Assembly: GCA_002429595.1 (NCBI GenBank)
Contig: DJAM01000057.1
Span: 1-28,911 of the forward strand
Direction of reading: 5' to 3'
DNA length: 28,911 bases
Source of the DNA: Coxiellaceae bacterium UBA6002
GTDB lineage: Bacteria > Pseudomonadota > Gammaproteobacteria > UBA6002
The translations under genes were made by a program, and so were the position numbers. Below are positions 8,708-15,681 of the stretch, in pieces. Under the pieces are notes generated by a model, which was given only the letters and a program-made list of their open reading frames with translations, did not search any database and had not been told where the DNA came from. Numbering within the stretch: position 1 is the stretch's first letter; each line of letters begins with the position of its first letter.

Positions 8708-9012
8708 TCTATTTCCTCGATTGTCACTGAGCCCACCACATCGTGACCGACTTTTAATAATTGACCAAAATAATCATTTTTATCTAACTTAAGTTTGCGT
8801 AATAAAGCTTCAAGCATAGCGCCTTCTGGCAGCAATCCTTCAAAGAATGGAGGGAATTTGTCAAATTCATAAATCCTATTAATTAATGGCATGGTGAGAG
8901 AAACAGGTGCATCTTTATAACTAATGTCATAAGTAAATCTATATTTGCCATTATCTAGTTCTTCTAGTATTCCAGCTTTAATGCCATTTACTAGCACGAG
9001 GGCTTTTCTCAT
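8704..9012 (-). CDS. hipS: HipS-type antitoxin (HipA N-terminal subdomain)
   Basis: This 102-residue protein matches the N-terminal subdomain of HipA: a strand-rich start (ALVLVNGIKAGILEE), SLTMPL, and the signature PFFEGLLPEGAMLEALL, then DYFGQLLKVGHDVVGSV. In HipBST systems this piece is a separate gene and acts as the antitoxin of HipT, with HipB adding DNA binding and complex stability. It overlaps hipT by ATGA downstream and hipB by four bases upstream, so the three genes are tightly coupled. The separation is a real gene boundary (stop and overlapping start) and not an obvious frameshift, because both partners have normal HipS and HipT lengths. Confidence 0.87.
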   Translation of the reverse strand: MRKALVLVNGIKAGILEELDNGKYRFTYDISYKDAPVSLTMPLINRIYEFDKFPPFFEGLLPEGAMLEALLRKLKLDKNDYFGQLLKVGHDVVGSVTIEEIE

Positions 9013-9236
9013 GCGTTATTCTCTCCTATTAGCGCAATAGGTGTTTCGAGCTTCATTTGGATATTTAAAACATCCAACACTTTTAATAGAGTATTTAGCT
9101 GCACAGTTTCTTTACCCTTTTCAATATCAAATACGACGGTTTTACCAACACCAGCTAGTTTGGCTAATTCTTGTTGTGATAAGCCGCTTTGCTTTCGGCA
9201 ATAATGTACTATCTTCGCGATTTCGCTTGATGTCAT
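9009..9236 (-). CDS. hipB: HipB-type HTH antitoxin/repressor
   Basis: This is a 75-residue XRE-family protein. The helix-turn-helix is KQSGLSQQELAKLAGVGKTV (about residues 15-34), followed by the FDIEKGKETVQLNTLLKVLDVL dimerisation part usual in HipB. It would bind its own promoter and hold the HipS-HipT complex. It is the first gene of the operon, with two perfect copies of a TACTG...CAGTA palindrome upstream, the nearer one 24 bases before the start codon. Confidence 0.88.
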   Translation of the reverse strand: MTSSEIAKIVHYCRKQSGLSQQELAKLAGVGKTVVFDIEKGKETVQLNTLLKVLDVLNIQMKLETPIALIGENNA

Positions 9237-9259
9237 ATCCCATCCATTATTAGGTATAT

Positions 9260-9275
9260 TACTGTTATAGCAGTA
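9260..9275. promoter_or_regulatory. hipBST operator O1
   Basis: TACTGTTATAGCAGTA is an imperfect palindrome (half-sites TACTG/CAGTA, centre TTATAG). Read on the minus strand it contains TATAAC, a plausible -10 element for hipB, so a bound repressor would cover the promoter. It lies 24 bases upstream of the hipB ATG. Confidence 0.75.
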
Positions 9276-9330
9276 AATTGGGTGAAAAAATAGGATTTTA
9301 CCTGCATTTTAAGAGCATTATCTAATTTTG

Positions 9331-9346
9331 TACTGTTATAGCAGTA
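9331..9346. promoter_or_regulatory. hipBST operator O2
   Basis: This is an identical copy of the 16-base palindrome TACTGTTATAGCAGTA, 71 bases from O1; identity extends to the following AAATT. Exact repetition of a palindrome upstream of an HTH antitoxin gene is strong evidence for an operator. Confidence 0.75.
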
Positions 9347-9402
9347 AATTATATCTAACTTGTTTGGATTTGACTAATAATCTAATTGAAATATTCAAAA
9401 AT

Positions 9403-9418
9403 TACTGTTTTGACGGTG
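9403..9418. promoter_or_regulatory. possible degenerate third hip operator
   Basis: TACTGTTTTGACGGTG matches the O1/O2 sequence at 11 of 16 positions, including the full left half TACTGTT. It begins 72 bases from O2, the same spacing as O1 to O2. It may be a weak third site; the right half is poor. Confidence 0.35.
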
Positions 9419-9440
9419 TTTCATTGTCATTTTAATTCAA

Positions 9441-9504
9441 CCCGAACGGGATGATTTTACGCCTTACGAGATAAAAACGCGTTTTTTCGTCCTCGTCGGG
9501 ACGA
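9441..9504. repeat. CG-rich structured element with three palindromes
   Basis: Within an AT-rich 330-base gap between hipB and the F-box gene lies a block with three hairpin-forming palindromes: CCCGAACGGG (9441-9450), AAAAACGCGTTTTT (9473-9486) and TCGTCC/GGACGA (9487-9504, six-base loop). CGAG near 9467-9470 can also pair with CTCG at 9492-9495 to enclose the central palindrome. The composition differs sharply from its surroundings, which suggests a small dispersed repeat or a terminator-like RNA structure. No copy occurs elsewhere in the window. The rest of the gap (9254-9440 and 9505-9582) holds the hip operators and nothing else recognised. Confidence 0.4.
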
Positions 9505-9582
9505 TAATTAGAGCAAACTGGATTTTTAATAAAAAATTATATAGTTTGTAAATTTCAAAGTTATCACCAATTAGGTAATTGT

Positions 9583-11064
9583 ATGTTTAGTTTTGTAGAG
9601 GTTAAAGGCTCTCCATCTTTAAAAGATTTTGCTTTATGGCTATTGAAAACAGCGTTAGTTGAAGACATTCCTGAATCTATTCGTGACAAAGTGAAGAAAG
9701 TTGTTGAGTCGACGCCTAATGATACTGCGTTAGAAATTGCATTACAGTCTTTGGAATTGGACGAAAGCAAGCATGTAAAAGATTTGCATCGGTTTGTTTT
9801 TTTGTTAGCTGATTGCTACTGGGTGATTTGCAATGATTACTATATAAGATCATCTGGTTTAGCAAAAACAATTGCCGATACTAACGCAGTTAGTGTTAAG
9901 TTAGCGAGCATACCATTAGAGATCTATTACTTAATTTTTGAATTCTTAAAAGTTGAAGATATCATAAACATATCAACAACTACTCGCCGATTTCGAAGTG
10001 CAGTCTTAGCATTTACAAGAATAGACGGCAAATTCGAATCGTTAGGTTCTTACGCAAATTATCTATTAAAGCCAATTCATACCGAAATTGGACAACACTC
10101 AAAAATAGCTCTGTGTGTAACGAAGCTTTCGAATAATAATTTAATTAGTGGCTCTGCTGACCAGACTCTAAAATGGTGGCAATTGAATGAGAAGGTGAGT
10201 GACTGTAAACAGACGTTAGAAGGGCATAAATCATGGGTCACTTGTGTCTGTACTCTTCCTGGCAAGACTATTGTTAGTGGCTCTGATGACGGTGAATTGA
10301 AAATCTGGCATTTAGATAAAGATGAAAAATATCAGGCAGAAACCATCGGCAAGCATGGTACAGCAGTGTTCGGGGTTATCTACCTTCCTTCCGAGGAATT
10401 GGTTAGTGTCAGTGATAATGGCAGTTTACGAGTATGGCGCAAGGACGAAAATAAGAAATATCAAATAGCACAAGAGCTAAAAGGTCATCAAAGTTCAGTG
10501 GCCTGCGTAATTCGACATCCGAATGGGGATCTCTTTAGCGGCTCTATAGACGGTAAAATAAAAGTTTGGCGTCTAGATAACAATCAACAATATCAGGAGG
10601 TACAAACCTTGCAGGTCCATATGCGAGGAATAGAATTTGTTTGCTCTCTATCTGGCAATAGATTTCTAAATGGAGCACGTAGTGGTAAGGAAAATCTGAA
10701 AATTTGGAAATTGAATAAAGATCGACAATATGACTTCCAGCAAAATTTAGAAGGACATGCGGGCCCTGTTAATTGTGCACTAGAGCTCCCCACCCGTGAA
10801 ATTATTTCTGGTTCAACTGATGGTAAAATGAGAGTCTGGAGAGAAGCAAGTAACAAAAAATACCAGTGTGTCCGAACATTGAATTATGAAAGAGGTCGAG
10901 TGCTTAGCTTAAATTATTTTTTTAAAGGTGATATTGTCAGTAGTTTTTATAATGGCACTTTGCTCAAGTTATCATTTCCTTCGGTAACTGCCAAAGTGCG
11001 GGAGCTTTATAAAGAACCTGCATCAGAATCTTCAGCTATTGTGTGTAAGGTTGTTGGCCCGTAA
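9583..11064 (+). CDS. F-box and WD40 beta-propeller protein, candidate host-directed effector
   Basis: This is a 493-residue protein. Residues 1-100 are an unrecognised helical region. Residues about 105-140 form an F-box (LASIPLEIYYLIFEFLKVED, then a helix ending TRRFRSAV), and residues about 172-465 hold seven WD40 blades with typical GH...V...LP...SGS.DG.LKIW patterns (clear endings at IW242, VW285, VW329, IW375 and VW419). The F-box + WD40 order is that of eukaryotic FBXW/Cdc4 proteins, which bind Skp1 through the F-box and substrates through the propeller in SCF ubiquitin ligases. Bacteria have no Skp1, so a role inside a eukaryotic host is the natural inference. No classical signal peptide is seen. 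The upstream AGGT serves as a weak RBS. The last blade (433-464) is degenerate. Confidence 0.82.
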   Translation: MFSFVEVKGSPSLKDFALWLLKTALVEDIPESIRDKVKKVVESTPNDTALEIALQSLELDESKHVKDLHRFVFLLADCYWVICNDYYIRSSGLAKTIADTNAVSVKLASIPLEIYYLIFEFLKVEDIINISTTTRRFRSAVLAFTRIDGKFESLGSYANYLLKPIHTEIGQHSKIALCVTKLSNNNLISGSADQTLKWWQLNEKVSDCKQTLEGHKSWVTCVCTLPGKTIVSGSDDGELKIWHLDKDEKYQAETIGKHGTAVFGVIYLPSEELVSVSDNGSLRVWRKDENKKYQIAQELKGHQSSVACVIRHPNGDLFSGSIDGKIKVWRLDNNQQYQEVQTLQVHMRGIEFVCSLSGNRFLNGARSGKENLKIWKLNKDRQYDFQQNLEGHAGPVNCALELPTREIISGSTDGKMRVWREASNKKYQCVRTLNYERGRVLSLNYFFKGDIVSSFYNGTLLKLSFPSVTAKVRELYKEPASESSAIVCKVVGP

Positions 11065-11067
11065 AGA

Positions 11068-11847
11068 TTACAAAAATTCATAATCTTGAGCATGAAGTTG
11101 CTTGATGGTTTCTTGAGAATTGCAAATTGAACAATTTGGATTTTTCTTTAACTCAAATTGTGTCATCTGAATGGTAGGAATGCAATTAACTATTGTGTAC
11201 TTATTGGTGCTAATTTCGGCGCCTATTAGAAATTTAATTGTTTCAAGTGCCATGAAACTGCCAACAACACCACAAATGGGGCCTAATATCCCAAGCGTAT
11301 TACATGACGGCATTTCAGTAACATTTGGTTTTTCAGGGAAAAGGCAACGCAAACAAGCAGAATCTTTACTGATAGTCATGAAACGACCTTCATAACCAAT
11401 GGCGGATCCATGAATCAAAGGGCAACTTTCAAGTATTGCGGCATCGTTTAACAAAAATTTACTTGGTAAGCCATCGGTACAATCAACAATACAGTGATGT
11501 CCTGCAATAATTCGGCGGATATTATGACAAGCTATTCGCTCCGCAACGATATTGACTTTAACGAGTGGATTTAAATTGGTAACAAATGTGGCACTTTGAT
11601 TAACTTTGAACTCACCAATATCATCGGTTGTGAAAAGTGTTTGTCTATTTAAGTTAGTAATCTCAATGCGATCATCATCGCATACAGTAATCTCGCCGAC
11701 GCCAGCTGCAGCTAAGTATTGAATCACTGGTGCACCTAGCCCGCCACATCCTATGATCAGGACTTTGGCTTGGCGCAATCTCTGTTGCCCAATGATGTCA
11801 AAATTGGGCAGTATCATCTGCTTTAGATAGCGCTCATACTGGTTCAT
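11068..11847 (-). CDS. MoeB/ThiF/HesA-family E1-like adenylyltransferase
   Basis: This is a 259-residue E1-like enzyme. The nucleotide-binding loop is IIGCGGLGAP (31-40), followed by CDDDRIEITNLNRQTLF with the Asp, Asn and Arg residues of ATP binding. Two zinc-binding pairs are Cys165/Cys168 (CLRC) and Cys239/Cys242 (CSIC). Cys182 (PSCNTLGILGP) lies where the sulfur-accepting Cys of ThiF and MoeB sits. Such enzymes adenylate the C-terminal Gly of a ubiquitin-like sulfur carrier (ThiS or MoaD) for thiamine or molybdopterin. No carrier gene is visible in the window, so ThiF and MoeB cannot be told apart. It overlaps the cysteine desulfurase gene by 14 bases, which points to direct sulfur supply. 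Confidence 0.85.
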   Translation of the reverse strand: MNQYERYLKQMILPNFDIIGQQRLRQAKVLIIGCGGLGAPVIQYLAAAGVGEITVCDDDRIEITNLNRQTLFTTDDIGEFKVNQSATFVTNLNPLVKVNIVAERIACHNIRRIIAGHHCIVDCTDGLPSKFLLNDAAILESCPLIHGSAIGYEGRFMTISKDSACLRCLFPEKPNVTEMPSCNTLGILGPICGVVGSFMALETIKFLIGAEISTNKYTIVNCIPTIQMTQFELKKNPNCSICNSQETIKQLHAQDYEFL

Positions 11848-13030
11848 TAAGATAATTTTTCATTCGCCAAATTTTTGATTGTTGTCTAATCAGCTCAACG
11901 GTTTCTTTGAGAAACTCTAATACCTTAGCAATTTCATCTTGAGTAGTAAATCGTCCGAAAGAAAGACGTATTGAGCTAGAGGCTAGATCATCCGATAATC
12001 CCATTGCTTTTAGCACATAAGAAGGCTCCAAACTTTCCGAGTTGCAAGCAGAGCCTAACGATATTGCAACATGATTGCCGCACATAGTTTGAAGGGTTCT
12101 AGAATTAACACAGTCAAAGCTAATGCTATTAATGGAAGGTAATTTTTGATTGGTAGCACCGTGTATCACGGTGGCGGGTATCGCGGCTAAACCACGAAGC
12201 AAAACTTGTGCCAATTCTTGTTGCTGTTTTGTGTTATCTTCCAGTTCTGCATACGAAATTTCCGATGCATTACTGAATGCAACAATTTGTGCAGTTGCTA
12301 ATGTCCCAGCCCGAAGATTATTCTCTTGTCTACCGCCTAAAATTTGTGCTTGCATGAAGGGAAGAATATTTTTTCGAACAATAAGCGCACCAATGCCTTT
12401 TGGTGCATAAATCTTATGACCCGAAATGGATAATAAATCAATCTGAACATTTTCCAAATCAATTGCTATTTTGCCAAAAGCTTGTGCAGCATCGCAATGA
12501 AAGATCGCTTGATATTCCTTTGCAAGCTGAGCTATTTTCTGAACATCCTGAATGACACCGGTTTCATTGTTGACCCACATAATCGATATTAGTGCCGGCC
12601 CCTTTTTTAAAGCAGCAATTAAATCAGTGTAATTGATTAGGCCATCTCTATCTGTGTTAAGATAAGTCACGCTGATGCCGCGCTGCTCTAAATAACGAAT
12701 AGGTTCTAAAACTGCTTTATGCTCTGTTTTACAGGTAATAATGTGTGAGAATCTATTTGGGAAACCTAATTCTGCTAAACTTTTGAAAACAAGATTGTTC
12801 GATTCCGTTGCCCCAGAAGTAAAAACAAGTTCATGCGTCTTAGCATTTAGAGTTGTCAATAAACTCTCGCGCGATGCTTCAATGATGGCTCTTACTTTTT
12901 GTCCTAAAAGATGATTGGAGCTAGGGTTGGTAAAAAGCCCATTGTGTCGGAGAAATGGTAACATTGATTCAAGGACTCTTTCGTCCACCGGTGTTGTAGA
13001 AGCATAATCGAGATAAATGATCTCACTCAT
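11834..13030 (-). CDS. cysteine desulfurase, IscS/NifS family
   Basis: This is a 398-residue PLP enzyme that removes sulfur from cysteine as an enzyme persulfide. It opens IYLDYASTTPVD. PLP contacts include TEHKAV with His104, and the Schiff-base Lys206 is in SGHKIYAPKG. The persulfide Cys329 is in GSACNSESLEPSYVL, a long-loop IscS/NifS type. A longer frame begins at 13057, but the ATG at 13030 is preferred because it starts the conserved fold directly and overlaps the nudC stop by only eight bases. No iscU, iscA, hscBA or fdx genes are near, so it may not be the main Fe-S cluster desulfurase. Overlaps on both sides place it in a nudC-desulfurase-E1 operon. Confidence 0.9.
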   Translation of the reverse strand: MSEIIYLDYASTTPVDERVLESMLPFLRHNGLFTNPSSNHLLGQKVRAIIEASRESLLTTLNAKTHELVFTSGATESNNLVFKSLAELGFPNRFSHIITCKTEHKAVLEPIRYLEQRGISVTYLNTDRDGLINYTDLIAALKKGPALISIMWVNNETGVIQDVQKIAQLAKEYQAIFHCDAAQAFGKIAIDLENVQIDLLSISGHKIYAPKGIGALIVRKNILPFMQAQILGGRQENNLRAGTLATAQIVAFSNASEISYAELEDNTKQQQELAQVLLRGLAAIPATVIHGATNQKLPSINSISFDCVNSRTLQTMCGNHVAISLGSACNSESLEPSYVLKAMGLSDDLASSSIRLSFGRFTTQDEIAKVLEFLKETVELIRQQSKIWRMKNYLNEPV

Positions 13031-13814
13031 TATATTTTTCTGCACATACATTAACAAAGCTATCTAATAACGTTGACGCGATGCTAATAGCAGAAGAAGG
13101 TCGACCAGGTAAATTGTCGTATCTATACCACCCTGCGCTTTCAATTTCATCTTGGTCGATGACAATTTCACCCGATTCATACTCAGCAATGAACGCTACC
13201 ATAAGCGAATCAGGAAATGGCCAAGGTTGTGAACCGAAATAAGATAAATTTTTTATTTTAAGTCCCACTTCTTCTTGCACTTCGCGGTGGACGGCTTCTT
13301 CAAGATTTTCGCCAGCCTCTACAAATCCAGCAATTAAGCCATAAGCGCCTGGCGGAAAATGAGAGCTTCTCGCCATCACCAACTGTTCTTCTTTATATAT
13401 AAGCACAATGATGGAAGGAGAAATTCGTGGGAAAAAACTAAGCTGGCAGGTGCGGCAAACTCTTTCGAAGCCTTTTCCTTGATGCACGGTAGATCCGCCA
13501 CAGCGGCCACAATATTTATGATTTTTATCCCAATTAAGTATGGAGTAGGCTTTAACTCCAATGCCATATTGACCGGGATCAAATAAAGATAATGCTTTTC
13601 TCAAAGGAATAGTAGTAAATTCACTTGGAGCAACATTATCTGAACTTAATTCCGCACAGAAATATTCAATACCATTGAATATTCCTATGCGAAAATGTCT
13701 TGAAAAAGTAGTGTGTAAGAAAGCAGTCTCACTACTGGTCGGTAAAGTGCCTTTTTTGTTTAAGAGCACTTCGTTCTCTCGAATGATTAACCATGCCGTT
13801 AGAGATTGTTCCAA
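13023..13814 (-). CDS. nudC: NAD(H) pyrophosphatase / RNA NAD-decapping Nudix hydrolase NudC
   Basis: This 263-residue Nudix hydrolase cleaves NADH to NMNH and AMP and removes NAD caps from RNA. It has the zinc ribbon Cys102/Cys105/Cys120/Cys123 (YCGRCGG and VCRTCQ), the Nudix box GFVEAGENLEEAVHREVQEE (from residue 163, ending VGL) with all catalytic acids, and the NudC signature SQPWPFPDS (195-203). Length is close to the E. coli protein (257). It is the first gene of the operon with the cysteine desulfurase and the E1-like gene. Confidence 0.94.
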   Translation of the reverse strand: MEQSLTAWLIIRENEVLLNKKGTLPTSSETAFLHTTFSRHFRIGIFNGIEYFCAELSSDNVAPSEFTTIPLRKALSLFDPGQYGIGVKAYSILNWDKNHKYCGRCGGSTVHQGKGFERVCRTCQLSFFPRISPSIIVLIYKEEQLVMARSSHFPPGAYGLIAGFVEAGENLEEAVHREVQEEVGLKIKNLSYFGSQPWPFPDSLMVAFIAEYESGEIVIDQDEIESAGWYRYDNLPGRPSSAISIASTLLDSFVNVCAEKYNE

Positions 13815-13856
13815 ATTACACTCCGAAAATTTGGTATCCGTAAAATAATAAATATT

Positions 13857-14837
13857 TTATGGCTGAGGCGAAGAACTAGCTGAATTGAGTTCGCCGATAA
13901 TTTTTTTAAGTGTACCTTCATCACGTAGCGTCTTCAATCCAGCACTTAAAACTTCCTGCCAATTATTTAAATATTTGGTCTTAAGATCCGGTGCGGCATC
14001 GCAAGTAGCAATACTTCGATTTGAGAGAAAAAGACCTCTAACCATGCTGGTCTTATACTGATGTAGACTTGACTCAGGAGGACACTGGTCTACTCTATAG
14101 GTTATTGCGTACCTGCAATCAACAACAATTGCTTCGTGATCTTCATGAAGCGCAAAGATTTCTTTACTGCGGTTGACGACTAAAAGATAATCTCCTCCCC
14201 GCTCTAGATTATATTGGATTAACTCTACAGGAGTGTCGTTGCCTCTGAGCAACATATTTTCGCAAAGTCGTAAAAAACAGGCGAACGTTGTAAATTGTCT
14301 AGAAGGCGCAATCTTATTTGTTTTCGCCAACTCTAAATAACCCGTTACGACTTTTAAGGCCCACATTTGATTCTCACATTTTCTTGCCTCATGTGAGAGC
14401 TTTTTAAGTTGGTTAAAGTCAGGCGTTATTGAAGAATTATAAGCAGAGACTTTAGCATTAAATTCTTGGTCTACTTCATGAGTACTGTTCTCTGTAAAAC
14501 GTTTAAGAATAGGAGCGGTTTGGAATACGGAAAAATTAACTTCAAAAGCCGTTTTGACTTTATATTGAAATATAGTGTTGCTTTCACATAACTTGCAAGG
14601 CGTGACTCCTACGCTATCCTGCTTGTGAATCTGGGCACCATTTAGAATTAAATAGATTGCTACATTCTCGTGACCATCCTTACAAGCTCGATGTAGGGCG
14701 GTTTGTCCAGACTCTGGGCCTGCCGCATCTATATCAATGTTGGGATGTTGTTTTAATAATGCTTTGATTAAAGTTAAATTGCCATTTGCGGCTGCTTTTC
14801 TTAATTCAAATTCGGGATTTTCAACGGGCTTAAACAT
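13857..14837 (-). CDS. ankyrin-repeat protein with unassigned C-terminal domain
   Basis: The chosen start (14837) has AGGAG six bases upstream; an in-frame ATG 48 bases further up has no RBS. The 326-residue protein begins with ankyrin repeats at about 8-37 (ELRKAAANGNLTLIKALLKQ), 44-74 (GQTALHRACKDGHENVAIYL) and a short third from 75. The remaining 225 residues match no family I can name. Within them, LCENMLLRGN, GGDYLLVVNRS and HEAIVVDCRYAITYR loosely recall the Cys/His/Asp layout of papain-like domains in Legionella-type proteins, but the His position is Tyr, so this is weak. There is no signal peptide. Ankyrin proteins in intracellular bacteria are often secreted effectors; that is an inference here. 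Confidence 0.72.
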   Translation of the reverse strand: MFKPVENPEFELRKAAANGNLTLIKALLKQHPNIDIDAAGPESGQTALHRACKDGHENVAIYLILNGAQIHKQDSVGVTPCKLCESNTIFQYKVKTAFEVNFSVFQTAPILKRFTENSTHEVDQEFNAKVSAYNSSITPDFNQLKKLSHEARKCENQMWALKVVTGYLELAKTNKIAPSRQFTTFACFLRLCENMLLRGNDTPVELIQYNLERGGDYLLVVNRSKEIFALHEDHEAIVVDCRYAITYRVDQCPPESSLHQYKTSMVRGLFLSNRSIATCDAAPDLKTKYLNNWQEVLSAGLKTLRDEGTLKKIIGELNSASSSPQP

Positions 14838-15006
14838 AATAACTCCTAGGTAAGTGTTAAAAAACATATCTGTAAGTTGCAACACTACCCAGCCAAAATG
14901 ACTAAGATCTTAATAAAACATTACAATTTTGTCAGAAATGGCTTGCAACTATTAAAATGGTATGAAATTAGGTAGAATAGTTCTTATTAAACATTGCGGT
15001 CAAGAT

Positions 15007-15681
15007 ATGAAAATTTTGCTGGTTGAAGATGAGCGGAAGATAGCTAGCTATCTAAAAAAAGGGTTTATGGAAAGCGGACTGTGCGTTGATTTGGTACATG
15101 AAGGACAGGATGCGATTAACTTTGCTCTTTCTCAAAATTATCAACTTATTATTTTAGACGTCATGCTGCCCGATGTTGACGGCTGGTCAGTTTTAACCAG
15201 ACTGAGACAACAAAATATTAAATGTCCAATTCTAATGCTAACAGCTAGAGACGCTGTTGTAGATCGAGTAAAAGGACTTAACTTAGGTGCGGACGATTAC
15301 TTAACTAAGCCTTTTGCTTTCTCTGAGTTACTTGCAAGAATTAATGCTTTATTGCGTCGAGGACAATCTGTAACTCCAGAAAATGAATTATGTATTGAAG
15401 ACTTAAAGATCAATTTTGAGCAGCATAAAGCGTGGCGTGGTCAAATCGCATTAAACTTAACACCCAAGGAATTCCTGCTATTAAGTTATCTAGCGCGTAA
15501 TCAAAAAAGATTACTATCCAGAACACAAATTGCTGAACAAGTCTGGGGCATAAATTTTGATAGTGATACTAATGTGATTGATGTTGCCATACGTCGTTTA
15601 CGGAAAAAAGTTGATGATCCATTTCCACAAAAATTAATACATACTGTCCATGGTATTGGTTATGTTCTCGAACTTCGCTAA
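15007..15681 (+). CDS. OmpR-family response regulator, CusR-like
   Basis: This is a 224-residue two-component regulator. The receiver domain starts MKILLVEDERKIASYL (acidic Glu7/Asp8), has phospho-acceptor Asp51 in IILDVMLPDVDGW, the switch Thr in LTARD, and Lys in DDYLTKPF. A winged-helix DNA-binding domain follows (about 125-224: LNLTPKEFLLLSYLARN, then TNVIDVAIRRLRKKVD). The closest familiar group is the heavy-metal CusR/CopR/SilR type. The in-frame ATG at 14962 would add 15 residues before the conserved start, so 15007 is chosen. It overlaps the kinase gene. No metal exporter gene is in the window to confirm the signal. Confidence 0.9.
   Translation: MKILLVEDERKIASYLKKGFMESGLCVDLVHEGQDAINFALSQNYQLIILDVMLPDVDGWSVLTRLRQQNIKCPILMLTARDAVVDRVKGLNLGADDYLTKPFAFSELLARINALLRRGQSVTPENELCIEDLKINFEQHKAWRGQIALNLTPKEFLLLSYLARNQKRLLSRTQIAEQVWGINFDSDTNVIDVAIRRLRKKVDDPFPQKLIHTVHGIGYVLELR

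Noticed and set aside
7775..9012. hipS and hipT as one hipA gene split by a frameshift
   Set aside because: Both parts match the lengths of HipS and HipT and overlap with stop/start ATGA, the arrangement of true HipBST operons.
13359..13586. Open frames on both strands inside nudC
   Set aside because: The NudC frame carries the zinc ribbon and Nudix box; the others are shadows.
14877..14949. TTGCAAC repeats at 14877 and 14943 as regulator sites between the ankyrin and response-regulator genes
   Set aside because: Seven-base words in AT-rich DNA with 66-base spacing are too weak without further copies.
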